From the IMG/VR virus record IMGVR_UViG_3300042328_001505, positions 1 to 46,861 of that record: 46,861 bases of DNA; one strand, written 5' to 3'. Below the pieces are notes generated by a model. That model did not search any database. It had not been told where the DNA came from and worked only from the letters and a program-made list of their open reading frames with translations. Below, piece by piece: positions 23,738 to 32,100 of the stretch. How positions within the stretch are numbered: position 1 is the first letter of the stretch; the number at the start of each line of letters is the position of its first letter. The stretch is from a virus. The translations under genes were made by a program, and so were the position numbers.

Positions 23738-24648
23738 AGTTTACGGCTATACTCAACACTTTCTCTTTTCATTCTACCTGCTTCTGCAGCTGGTGGTGGT
23801 AATTCTTCACCTTCTGGTGCAGGGGGTAATCCGCCTTCTTCACCTGGGATTTGTGGTGGTTCTTCACCTAACCCTGAAGCCACCGCTGACCCCGGTGTGC
23901 CACCGCCCATGGTTTCTGCTTGTTCACCTGAAACGATAGCCAATCCATTTGATAATCCTTCACGAGCTGACACCAATGCACTATATAAGCCTTCTAATGC
24001 ACCACCTACCACTTCACTGAATTGTTGTGATACATCACTGCCTTGTTCTCTACGAATGGCATCTAACAATTCTAATAATTGGTCTGCTTTCATGGCAGCT
24101 GTATCTTCAATCCAGTTAGTAATTTTACTAACCATATCTTTGGTTGATAAGATGTTTTCAGCTTTTTGTTCTTCGCCTTCTAATAAAACCCAACTAGCTT
24201 GTGCTTCATTAAGATCATAGCGTAATGATAATTCAGCCGATAATTCTTCTCTATCTGATTCACCCAATTTCATACGTTTGATAGCATTGTTGATCCAACT
24301 TTCTGGAACTGACATGTTTTGTGCTCTATGGCGGATTGCTGTATACATAGCTTGTTCACTCACTTGTCTTGTTTCAACTGGTTCTTCAACCGATTCTGAT
24401 CTTTCAAAGATTTCTTGGTTGATAACATCCAATAACGCTTTTGTTTTTTGATATGATTCATTTTCTAAAATAGAATCATAGCTTTCTGATAATTCAAATT
24501 GACTGATATCAGTTCTTAATTTATTACGTGCGTCTTCTAATTGCACGTCACTAAACTGCTCTAATTTTAATTTATAACCAAATGTTTTACTTAAACTTTC
24601 GTTAAGTTTTTTGCTGGTTACCGGTTGTGATAAATCTTTAATTTGCAT
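23707..24648 (-). CDS. Conserved phage protein, probably virion or assembly related
   Basis: A 313-residue protein beginning MQIKDLSQPVTSKKLNESL. Start 24648 has AAGGAA about seven bases upstream; the frame opens at 24666. It is largely helical and acidic, with a region TNWIEDTAAMKADQLLELLD (about 175-194) like proteins seen in T4-like cyanophages, and a Pro/Glu/Gly-rich low-complexity segment near 270-295. No enzymatic motif. A perfect T4-like late promoter precedes it, which supports a structural or assembly role. Its last codons form an A9 run before the stop (possible -1 frameshift). Confidence 0.72.
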   Translation of the reverse strand: MQIKDLSQPVTSKKLNESLSKTFGYKLKLEQFSDVQLEDARNKLRTDISQFELSESYDSILENESYQKTKALLDVINQEIFERSESVEEPVETRQVSEQAMYTAIRHRAQNMSVPESWINNAIKRMKLGESDREELSAELSLRYDLNEAQASWVLLEGEEQKAENILSTKDMVSKITNWIEDTAAMKADQLLELLDAIRREQGSDVSQQFSEVVGGALEGLYSALVSAREGLSNGLAIVSGEQAETMGGGTPGSAVASGLGEEPPQIPGEEGGLPPAPEGEELPPPAAEAGRMKRESVEYSRKLGLLLSSKKK

Positions 24649-24677
24649 GTTAGGTTCCTTAAACATATTTTATAATG

Positions 24678-24685
24678 TATTTATA
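24678..24685 (-). promoter_or_regulatory. T4-like late promoter (TATAAATA)
   Basis: A perfect TATAAATAC on the minus strand. It overlaps the stop codon of the upstream gene (24681-25118) and lies 30 bases before the next start. Confidence 0.6.
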
Positions 24686-25118
24686 CAAAAGTATTCTTAA
24701 ATAGTTTAGAAATTCTGTTTTTGTAAAGCGATGCTCTATAATCACATTCTTCTAGTTTGGTTAGTAGTATTGGGTATTGTTCATTATTTGATGATTTTAT
24801 GTAATTCTTTGAGATCATAAAATCAGTATAGTTGGACCAATAACTATTATCTAACTCTTTAATTTCAGAACATTTGCTGAAAAATCTATGATGATATGCA
24901 TTAGCAGCCATCAATGCACAGCTTTTCAAATGATATTGATTAATCAAATCTTTATTGCTGGTATTGTAAACTCCCCAATTTTGATTGGGTAATTGTCTAA
25001 CCAAAAAGTTTTTATATAACAATGACCCATTTGGGAGTATATTTATTGGCAATTTTTGTTGTAATTCTGCATCAAAATAGGATGCTAAATCTTTAATTGT
25101 ATTTGTTGATTTCTTCAT
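24681..25118 (-). CDS. Protein of unknown function
   Basis: A 145-residue protein beginning MKKSTNTIKDLASYFDAEL, rich in Tyr, Asn and Ser, with a likely beta core (GSLLYKNFLVRQLPNQNWGVY) and a helical, Cys-containing remainder. No known motif. Its start overlaps the end of the small gene upstream by 26 bases, pointing to co-translation with 25093-25308. Confidence 0.68.
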   Translation of the reverse strand: MKKSTNTIKDLASYFDAELQQKLPINILPNGSLLYKNFLVRQLPNQNWGVYNTSNKDLINQYHLKSCALMAANAYHHRFFSKCSEIKELDNSYWSNYTDFMISKNYIKSSNNEQYPILLTKLEECDYRASLYKNRISKLFKNTFV

Positions 25119-25308
25119 TGGCTATAACAACTGGATTTTCAAATCCTCTTTTTATTACTAGATTTTTTCTTATCATATATTCCAATTTTACTCTATCGTG
25201 ACTATTGAATGAAGATAATAATCTGGGTGATTTAATTTTTTTTAAAATATCAGCTTCTTCATTTGTTATCCAAATATCAATTGGATTAATTAAATCACAA
25301 ATTCGCAT
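25093..25308 (-). CDS. Small protein of unknown function
   Basis: A 71-residue protein beginning MRICDLINPIDIWITNEEAD. The chosen ATG lies one base after the stop of the nucleotidyltransferase-like gene; an ATG at 25326 would overlap it. Helical, mixed charge, with a short basic segment (RKNLVIKRGFE). It forms a tight string with the genes on both sides. Confidence 0.62.
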   Translation of the reverse strand: MRICDLINPIDIWITNEEADILKKIKSPRLLSSFNSHDRVKLEYMIRKNLVIKRGFENPVVIANEEINKYN

Positions 25309-25309
25309 A

Positions 25310-26416
25310 TTATTTAATTCCGGCAATAGTTAACATTTTATATAATAGATCAGATTCAGCCAGTTTTTTATTATTACTCATTGCTGATCTAGCACTTCTT
25401 TCAAACTCTTTATCAGTGATATCTGTAATAAAATCATCACCTTTATCACCACCAACTTTACGATTGTGTCTGCCTTTTTTAATTAAATCTTTGTTAAGTT
25501 CATCCTCCATCGATTCCGATGTAGTTTGATCTCCCATAGTTACAACAGAGCCTGGTTTAATTGATGCTGGGTCCATTGATGGTGCTTTAAGCTGTCCGGG
25601 ATGTTCTTGGTCGGGTGTTAAGGTTTTAGCATCTATTTGTTGGCCGTTTGATAATTCAGCTTTATCGCCACTGATTCCTTTGACTGTGATGGCGTTATCT
25701 TCGCCTAGAATATCTTTGATTTTCATTTGTTCTCCAAGGCTGAGTTCAGCACTTTGTAATTTGTCTATATGTTTGAATAATTTATCTAATTGCCCACGCG
25801 AACGAAGCAATTTATATGCTAAATTTTCAACTGATTGTTCACCGCCTTGCTCAAGCCCAGCTTTACGTAATCTACGTATGTCATCTAATGTATCTTGTGC
25901 AGATGCGATATCATTCGATTTTAATACTTTGATAATTCTGGAAGAATAGTTACGTGCTTTATTTTTAATTTCTTGTGGACTTGCATTTGGTTCTTCTCTG
26001 GAAGGTTTAACTAACCATTTATTATCCAAAATGCTATAAATGCCAGCAGAATAGTGATGTTGTTTACTATCCTGTACATATACTTCAACTGGGATACTTT
26101 TAATTTTTAAATCATACTTGAAATTATAATTGTTTTTCTTTGAATTGAAGTAATCTTCTAATTCTGGATTATCAATATCAACTATTAAGTGAAGATCAAT
26201 ATCTGACACATTTGAATAATTAAAACTGGCATTTGACCCACTGATGGTTATATCTCGTAATTTTAAATTTTTGACTTTTAACGTTTCTAAAAAATTTCTC
26301 GCAATCATCAGTAATTTATGACGTACTTCTGGTCGTAAATCTGTATCTTTCCATAGTACTGGATTTAATATGTCATTGATTGTGAATGATGGAGTTGATT
26401 TTTCTGAGATGTGCAT
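25310..26416 (-). CDS. Nucleotidyltransferase-fold protein with long disordered C-terminus
   Basis: A 368-residue protein. Residues 30-125 show the nucleotidyltransferase (pol-beta) signature: ITISGSNASFNYSNVSDIDLH with Gly60-Ser61 and the metal-binding Asp72 and Asp74, then a third acidic residue in IPVEVYVQD (Glu111). Residues 140-230 are helical; the rest is charged and probably flexible. Similar domains occur in T4-like phages without known substrate. It could add nucleotides to RNA or protein, or be a virion protein that keeps the fold. Intact metal ligands favour activity. Confidence 0.72.
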   Translation of the reverse strand: MHISEKSTPSFTINDILNPVLWKDTDLRPEVRHKLLMIARNFLETLKVKNLKLRDITISGSNASFNYSNVSDIDLHLIVDIDNPELEDYFNSKKNNYNFKYDLKIKSIPVEVYVQDSKQHHYSAGIYSILDNKWLVKPSREEPNASPQEIKNKARNYSSRIIKVLKSNDIASAQDTLDDIRRLRKAGLEQGGEQSVENLAYKLLRSRGQLDKLFKHIDKLQSAELSLGEQMKIKDILGEDNAITVKGISGDKAELSNGQQIDAKTLTPDQEHPGQLKAPSMDPASIKPGSVVTMGDQTTSESMEDELNKDLIKKGRHNRKVGGDKGDDFITDITDKEFERSARSAMSNNKKLAESDLLYKMLTIAGIK

Positions 26417-26417
26417 A

Positions 26418-26657
26418 TTAAAATTTCATTATAATGGTGACAACAGTTGATAATAAACCAGCGATAATTGTTGCAGTAGCCCCAATGATTACTTTGCTCA
26501 TACTTGATTTGCTTTCTTCAATTTTTTCAAATAAGGTTTCAACTTTTGTTTCAATTACTTGCAAACGTGATTCTAAATTTTGGTATCTTAATGCACATAA
26601 TTCTACGTGGCTTTCTAAATTTTCTTTCTCAATATCAGTTGGTTTTAATGTTGTCAT
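26418..26657 (-). CDS. Small coiled-coil protein with C-terminal membrane helix (XhlA/holin-associated-like)
   Basis: A 79-residue protein: a heptad-rich helix (about 10-50, YQNLESRLQVIETKVETLFEK) followed by one hydrophobic segment at 56-77. This layout is that of XhlA-type proteins, which anchor at the membrane and assist holin or endolysin in some phages, and of other small phage membrane proteins. GGAG lies seven bases before the ATG and a perfect late promoter lies upstream, which fits late lysis-stage expression. No endolysin is adjacent, so the role is uncertain. Confidence 0.68.
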   Translation of the reverse strand: MTTLKPTDIEKENLESHVELCALRYQNLESRLQVIETKVETLFEKIEESKSSMSKVIIGATATIIAGLLSTVVTIIMKF

Positions 26658-26693
26658 CGAATTCTCCGTTGACCCTGCTCAAGGGTATAGGTG

Positions 26694-26701
26694 TATTTAT
26701 A
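26694..26701 (-). promoter_or_regulatory. T4-like late promoter (TATAAATA)
   Basis: A perfect TATAAATAC on the minus strand, again overlapping the stop of the upstream gene (26697-27101) and 37 bases before the next start. A CCCT/AGGG mini-hairpin lies in the leader. Confidence 0.6.
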
Positions 26702-27101
26702 GAATTTTACTGAAAACAATATTCTTACCTGGTCCATCAGTAACAAATACTGCATATTTTTGCTCTAGTAATTCGTCCAACCCATTGATATATGGGACCA
26801 ATTCAAAATCATCTTTTAAAAACCCAATTGGATCACCATCTTTTTCGTATACGCCATCACGTTCGGATTCAAAATCAAAACGCCATACTCTGATGATTTC
26901 ATCAGTATCAAACCCCACTAATCTTCCTTTAGTTTCTGTAATTATTGGACTATTCAAAAACATAATATTGGATCGTATACCTAATGTTTGAATAATTGTG
27001 TTAAAATTCTGTTCCTTCCATCGGGCTGATTCCTTTCCAATTTCTGCTCGATATTGACCGGTATGTGTAATGTCTACAAGAGTATATAATTTATAATTCA
27101 T
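26697..27101 (-). CDS. Conserved phage protein of unknown function
   Basis: A 134-residue protein beginning MNYKLYTLVDITHTGQYR, with conserved-looking segments GRLVGFDTDEIIRVWRFDFE and GFLKDDFELVPYINGLDE. The pattern is familiar from T4-like phage proteins without assigned function. Start 27101 avoids the upstream terminator; the frame also has ATGs at 27116 and 27134. No Shine-Dalgarno site is present, and a GGTAAATA element ends five bases before the ATG, so a near-leaderless mRNA is possible. Confidence 0.72.
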   Translation of the reverse strand: MNYKLYTLVDITHTGQYRAEIGKESARWKEQNFNTIIQTLGIRSNIMFLNSPIITETKGRLVGFDTDEIIRVWRFDFESERDGVYEKDGDPIGFLKDDFELVPYINGLDELLEQKYAVFVTDGPGKNIVFSKIL

Positions 27102-27119
27102 GTTGTATTTACCATGCAT

Positions 27120-27147
27120 AAAAAAAGCCCACAAATTTGTGGGCTTT
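27120..27147 (-). terminator. Rho-independent terminator
   Basis: A perfect 18-base palindrome (GCCCACAAA/TTTGTGGGC, 27127-27144) followed on the minus strand by seven T. It ends transcription of the gene at 27174-27623. Confidence 0.85.
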
Positions 27148-27173
27148 ATATGTACTAAAGTGAAAGTTATTGC

Positions 27174-27623
27174 TTAAGAGAAAGCAATAGAAGCACCAGT
27201 CCAAACACCTTCGGTGATAGCAACAGCGCCGTCGTATTTGTCTGCACTGTCAACACCTTTGATAGCTGCCAAGATTGCAGCTTCTGCATCACCCCATGTT
27301 GGAGGAACAGTTACTTCATTTGTATTGACATCTGAATCATTTGCAGTATTATCAGCAATCAATGCAACGAATGCAGTTGAGCTAGGCGCATAAATTGCAT
27401 AGATTTCGGCATTTAATTGTAATGCACGTACTGCAGCTGAATAATAACTATTAGAATCGGTATAAGCACCAGTTGCACCAGATTGTTTTGTCAAATCTTT
27501 GTCATTGCTGCCACTGTTGGTAATAGTTACAGAAATAGTACGTAATTTACGTGTACCGAATTGTGTGCTTGGGCTAGTTTTTACGTAGTTAGCAGCTACG
27601 ATTGTATTTAATAATGAAGGCAT
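27174..27623 (-). CDS. Probable virion structural protein
   Basis: A 149-residue protein beginning MPSLLNTIVAANYVKTSPS, rich in Ala, Thr, Ser and Asn with beta-sheet tendency. Start 27623 has AAGGAGA seven bases upstream. It has its own late-type promoter, an mRNA leader hairpin (ACCCAC/GTGGGT) and a strong terminator, the layout of an abundantly made single-gene transcript. This suggests a decoration or tail component, but no family is recognised with certainty. Confidence 0.68.
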   Translation of the reverse strand: MPSLLNTIVAANYVKTSPSTQFGTRKLRTISVTITNSGSNDKDLTKQSGATGAYTDSNSYYSAAVRALQLNAEIYAIYAPSSTAFVALIADNTANDSDVNTNEVTVPPTWGDAEAAILAAIKGVDSADKYDGAVAITEGVWTGASIAFS

Positions 27624-27674
27624 AATCTTTCTCCTTGTATGCTTTTCACCCACCACTCCGTGGGTTTGTAATAT

Positions 27675-27682
27675 TATTTATC
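27675..27682 (-). promoter_or_regulatory. T4-like late promoter (GATAAATA)
   Basis: GATAAATAATATTAC on the minus strand, about 50 bases upstream of the gene starting at 27623. Confidence 0.45.
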
Positions 27683-27710
27683 TTTTTGCTAAAAAATGTG
27701 GTTTAAATGG

Positions 27711-27962
27711 TTACTTGTTAGAGTTACTTAATTTTTTAATTCCACGTTTAAATTTGCTATTATCACCAGATTTTATACTATTAATAAAACGCCTCTCTAA
27801 ATCGATGGCAGTTTCTGGATCATAATTTTCTCTAATTAATTCAAGTATATTGATAGCACTTTGAATAATGTTTGAGCCACGACTTTCTATAACTAAATTT
27901 GTATCTCTACTAATGCCAATTTGACTTAATTCTTCAAGAATTGAACGTGTTGATTTTTTCAT
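27711..27962 (-). CDS. Small conserved phage protein, helical
   Basis: An 83-residue protein beginning MKKSTRSILEELSQIG, with VIESRGSNIIQSAINILELI and DLERRFINSIKSGD segments. This helical pattern recurs in T4-like cyanophage and pelagiphage small proteins of unknown role. GGAAAC lies close before the ATG and a late-type promoter lies upstream. Unknown function. Confidence 0.7.
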   Translation of the reverse strand: MKKSTRSILEELSQIGISRDTNLVIESRGSNIIQSAINILELIRENYDPETAIDLERRFINSIKSGDNSKFKRGIKKLSNSNK

Positions 27963-27981
27963 AACCTGTTTCCATATATTG

Positions 27982-27989
27982 TATTTATG
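27982..27989 (-). promoter_or_regulatory. T4-like late promoter (CATAAATA)
   Basis: CATAAATACAATA on the minus strand, about 20 bases before the gene starting at 27962. It shares a short divergent region with a plus-strand sigma70 promoter. Confidence 0.5.
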
Positions 27990-28007
27990 GACATTGTGTT
28001 AAATTGG

Positions 28008-28035
28008 TTGACTTTTTTCAAAAGTGTGGTATAAT
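28008..28035 (+). promoter_or_regulatory. sigma70 promoter for the only plus-strand gene
   Basis: TTGACT (28008-28013), 16 bases, TATAAT (28030-28035). GGAGAA follows before the ATG at 28072. Confidence 0.7.
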
Positions 28036-28071
28036 TCATTTCTCATATAACAGACATACACTGGAGAACTT

Positions 28072-28296
28072 ATGTCAACAATCACAAACAAACTTCCACA
28101 AGCTGGTAAAACTGGCTACGATATTAGATCTGATATTTTAATGATGGCCAAAGAATTGGCTATTAAGGAATTTGATGCTGAATTTAAGTATTGGGAAATT
28201 CAGCAACAAGGAATGGAACACAAGCCAGAATTCCCATCTATAGATAAAATTCTTGAAATTGCCAATCGAATGAATGAGTTTGTGGGCAAGAAATGA
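28072..28296 (+). CDS. Small conserved phage protein on the opposite strand
   Basis: A 74-residue protein beginning MSTITNKLPQAGKTGYDIR, helical, with DILMMAKELAIKEFDAEFKYWE and IDKILEIANRMNEFV segments. GGAGAACTT precedes the ATG. It is the only convincing gene on the plus strand; it has its own sigma70 promoter and a bidirectional terminator and is flanked by late-promoter genes on the other strand. That separation suggests early or middle expression. The family looks conserved in T4-like phages but has no function I can name. Confidence 0.8.
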   Translation: MSTITNKLPQAGKTGYDIRSDILMMAKELAIKEFDAEFKYWEIQQQGMEHKPEFPSIDKILEIANRMNEFVGKK

Positions 28297-28301
28297 TGTT
28301 G

Positions 28302-28325
28302 AAAAGGGCTCTCGAGAGCCCTTTT
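28302..28325. terminator. Bidirectional Rho-independent terminator
   Basis: A perfect palindrome AAAAGGGCTCTC/GAGAGCCCTTTT lies between the plus-strand gene (ends 28296) and the convergent metallopeptidase gene (ends 28326). Confidence 0.9.
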
Positions 28326-28733
28326 CTATTCTATTGATTCAAAGCCAAAAAATTCTGGATGTAATTTGCCCCATCTACGCATGGATACAGCTGCCCGAGA
28401 ATTTGCTTCATTTTCCTGTGGGCTACCGTCTTTGCCACTGTCATTAGTTAGCTCACCTTTAAGGTCTTGTATATAGTGGATTAGTTCATGTGTGAGAGTT
28501 CTCATGACATCTTGTATGTGACGATTGGATATCATAACGTTGATACTTTTGTCTGCTGGTCTATATCCACCGAATGAACTATTTTTTACACTATAATCAC
28601 TATTTTTTATTAAATGAATAGTTGGTAGTTCGTCTAATTCTAAATCAGTTTTTAAAAAACTTAAAAATTCTTTAAGTAGTTTTTCTGCTTGATTGTGTGA
28701 TAGACTTTCGGTTAGTATTTCTCGTATTTTCAT
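28326..28733 (-). CDS. Small zinc metallopeptidase-like protein (HExxH)
   Basis: A 135-residue protein. HELIHYIQDLKG carries the zinc-binding HExxH (His82, Glu83, His86); Glu107 or Glu109 in SPQENEANSRAA, about 20 residues on, is a fitting third ligand of gluzincin/ImmA-IrrE type. The N-terminal 75 residues form an alpha/beta lead-in (GGYRPADKSINVMISN). AGGATATCAA precedes the ATG. It could cleave a virion or host protein; the target is unknown. It lies beside structural genes and ends at a shared terminator. Confidence 0.78.
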   Translation of the reverse strand: MKIREILTESLSHNQAEKLLKEFLSFLKTDLELDELPTIHLIKNSDYSVKNSSFGGYRPADKSINVMISNRHIQDVMRTLTHELIHYIQDLKGELTNDSGKDGSPQENEANSRAAVSMRRWGKLHPEFFGFESIE

Positions 28734-28751
28734 TTGATATCCTGATAACTA

Positions 28752-29072
28752 TTATTTAGCAATCTGAGCCCGTGCTTGTTCTGCTAATAATTCTGAAACC
28801 TTTGCATTTAATGCAACGTTATCCCAGGTATTTTTAATAGCGTCATATGAAGAACCCTCCCAAACTACTAACATGCGTTGTGAAATACCACGGTTAGTTG
28901 TAGTTCCATCTGGCATTTCTTCTATTTGGAATGGTCCCATTTCTACTTCAACTTTGATTGTTTTTTCTTTGATATCTTCATGAATTGCAGTAATCAAAAA
29001 TTCACTAGATGAGATATTTTCTGATAAAATGATTTCACCTGTGAAAGATTGAATATTAGTTAGATCTGTCAT
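28752..29072 (-). CDS. Protein of unknown function next to the S74 fibre gene
   Basis: A 106-residue protein beginning MTDLTNIQSFTGEIILSEN, beta-rich in the first 75 residues (TIKVEVEMGPFQIEE, RMLVVWEGSSYDAIKNTWDN) with a helical end. A late-type GATAAATAC lies upstream. Its position after the large fibre gene could suit a small fibre accessory or chaperone, but nothing in the sequence proves that. Confidence 0.65.
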   Translation of the reverse strand: MTDLTNIQSFTGEIILSENISSSEFLITAIHEDIKEKTIKVEVEMGPFQIEEMPDGTTTNRGISQRMLVVWEGSSYDAIKNTWDNVALNAKVSELLAEQARAQIAK

Positions 29073-29099
29073 AATAATTCCTATAATTGTTTGTTATGG

Positions 29100-29107
29100 T
29101 ATTTATC
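29100..29107 (-). promoter_or_regulatory. T4-like late promoter (GATAAATA)
   Basis: GATAAATACC on the minus strand, about 28 bases before the gene starting at 29072 and after the fibre-gene hairpin. Confidence 0.5.
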
Positions 29108-29116
29108 CAATAAGCT

Positions 29117-29147
29117 AACAGCCTAATTCCAAAGTAACTAGGCTGTT
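29117..29147 (-). terminator. Possible terminator hairpin after the S74 fibre gene
   Basis: A 9-bp stem AACAGCCTA/TAGGCTGTT with a 13-base loop starts 12 bases after the stop codon. It lacks a clean T-run on the minus strand, so termination is only probable. Confidence 0.5.
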
Positions 29148-29159
29148 GGGTATTAGGTT

Positions 29160-32100
29160 TTAATTATTTTCCAATTTTTCAACTCTTTCAATTAATTCTT
29201 TAATTGCTTCTATTAATACTGGAACCAATCTTGCATAATCAACGGTTAAATAATTCTCACCAGATTTTGATGTAATAATTCCATCAAATTCCGAAGTTTC
29301 CATATCAAATGGCGCTAATGATACTATTTCTGGTAATACTTGTTGCACTTCTTGTGCAGATACCCCTAACTGAATTTCTTCTTTAGAATACCCAACTGAT
29401 TTTGCTAATTCATTATTTACATATCTAAATCCATTCAATGATTTTATAATATCAATTGAATTGGATATATTTCCTAAATTAGTTTTTAATCTTTCATCAG
29501 AATAGTATGCAGTTATATTACCAGTAGCAGCAATTTCATTTGCAACATATAACGCTTTTGAATTATATATTCGAACCCAAACGGTATCTATCTGATAGAT
29601 ACCACCACCATATGAATCATTAAACCACCCGGTAGTTCCATTACTTCTAAACCATGCAGAACAACTTATTGAATTTGAAACACCAGAATCGAACCCAGTA
29701 TAAATCCTACCAGCCGCACCAATCACATTTAGATACGATGAACTATTTGGGTCGCAATAATATCCAGTATTATTATAATCATAAAATATAGTTCCAGTTA
29801 AACTACTAGTCATTGTTAATGAACCAGTATAAGTTCTACCGCCAGTGCTTAAATATTCAACCCATGATGACCAGGTACCGGATGACACATTGCGCTGGCA
29901 CAATCTATTTGAGTTATCTTCCCAACCCCATGCGATTTGAGTACCCCAGTAGTTACTCGTATTGGAATGTCTATAATGGTCGTAAAACCACCAAGTACCA
30001 CCTGGGCTATTAGTAACAGATGCATCATCACCGGCATGTCTCATACTCCCTGCAGGTGTATTATTGAAGTCAGTATTTAAATTACTGGAAGTGCCTGATC
30101 TAGCCCATCCATTTGGATATATTATATTAAATCTAGACCAACTAGATGGGTCGCAATAATAATATGTGTCATCAGAATCATAAAATATCGGTGCTCGCAA
30201 AGAGCTAGTTGCAGTTAGATAGTTTCTAGTGGTCTGTACAACTCCAGTATGATCGATTGATAAAGCAGTCTTTGATCCTGTTGCAAACGAATCTGTTGTA
30301 GCAATGTATATTTTGGTGCCATAAGATCCAGATGATTGTACATAAATACCGGCTTGTGCCCCAGATGATGACCACCCCCATGTAATTGCTTGAGCATAGT
30401 CAGCTGTAGATTGACCGGTAAAATTCAATTGATATAAAGCTGTTCCTGGAGTAGTAGTGTTTATTGTTTGTGCACCAGCTGGTAAACTGACAATATTTAA
30501 AGTAGAAGTACTTGCTGGATCTACATAATATGCAGTATTATCAGAATCATAAAAACTAGGAGCTCTAAATTGAGTAGATGCTTGTAAGTATCCATTATAA
30601 CCCAATAATGAAGTCCATTGCGTATTTTGTGCATAATTAACCCATTGTAAAATACTATTAGTTCCAGTACTAGATGGAACCATTCTAATAGCATTTCCAG
30701 AAGGATCATTATTAATGAAATATGAATTTCCTCCCAAAAATCCGGCAGAATATAATAATGAATTACTTGCTGGATCTACATAATATGAAGTATTACTTCC
30801 ATCATAAAAAACCCCAGCATATAAATTCCCAGTAGAACCACCGCCATTCGCACCATATAATGGTATTGAATACCAAGAATTCCACGTTGAATCAATACCT
30901 TTTCTAATATTAAGCCACGGATATCCAGTGCCATTTGTTGCCGTTGAACCAAATGCTAATTGATATGACGCATCACCTGTACTAGCAGTTGTACCAGTCC
31001 ATGGAGCGTATGTCATAACACCTGCATAATTTCCACTAGTACCAGTTGTACTTGCATTAGCAAAATCAAATCTTACTGCTTGTGGGGTAGTAGTTGGTAA
31101 TTTTTCAGCAGCATTTCTGTTAACACTATCCACTGAAGCAATATAGGTAGCCGTTCCGCTAGTCGGTCCAGTGGCACCATTAGTTCCATTAGTTCCATTA
31201 GTTCCAGCAGGTCCAGTGGCACCATTAGTTCCATTAGTTCCAGCAGGTCCAGTAGCACCGGTATACCCAATTACACCACTTGCACCTTGAATTCCTTGAA
31301 CACCTGTTGCACCTGTATACCCAATTACACCACTTGCACCTTGAACTCCAGTTGCACCACCAACACCAGCCGCCCAAGATACGGTAGATCCATTTGTCGA
31401 TAAATATTTTCCATTTTGGCCAGAAACCGATGGTATACCAACTGCTTGTGTCACCCCATCTGGGAATCTTACACCGGTAGTAGTTTCAATAGTCCCATTT
31501 ACTAATAATTTTGAACTGTTGACATTGGTGGTAGAGCCAATTAATACATTACCAGAAGCATCAATTCTTAATTTTTCAGTGGGTGCCGCACCATTACTAG
31601 TTAAAAATGCTAGATAATTCGATGTATTACCACCTGAAACTATTTGTGCATATCTATTATCACTATAATCAACCGATCCGGTAATAAAAGTTAATGCAGA
31701 TAATGGTGTGCCAGTTCCATTTCTATTTTGGATTATTGTGTTAGTCACTCCATCAACATCACGTCTAATATGAACTGCACCAGCTATAGTTGAACCTATT
31801 GTTCCAATTCCTAATGTGCCTGTATAGATAGATAAAGTACCATTGCCAGCAGTCCCATTACCGGAAGTGGCCATAATTCTTGTATCATAACCTACTGTTG
31901 TAGCACCACTATTGAAATCAAGATAAGGAGATGAAGCAGTATTATCTAATCTACCTAATGTAATACTACCACCACTATCAGTGCCGATACCAACTCTACT
32001 TGTAGCACCCCAAATTGCAGTTGAGCCATATATATTAGTTGTAGTAGTACCAGTACTACTGCCAATATTAATACCAGTTGTTGAACCACTTACGCCACCT

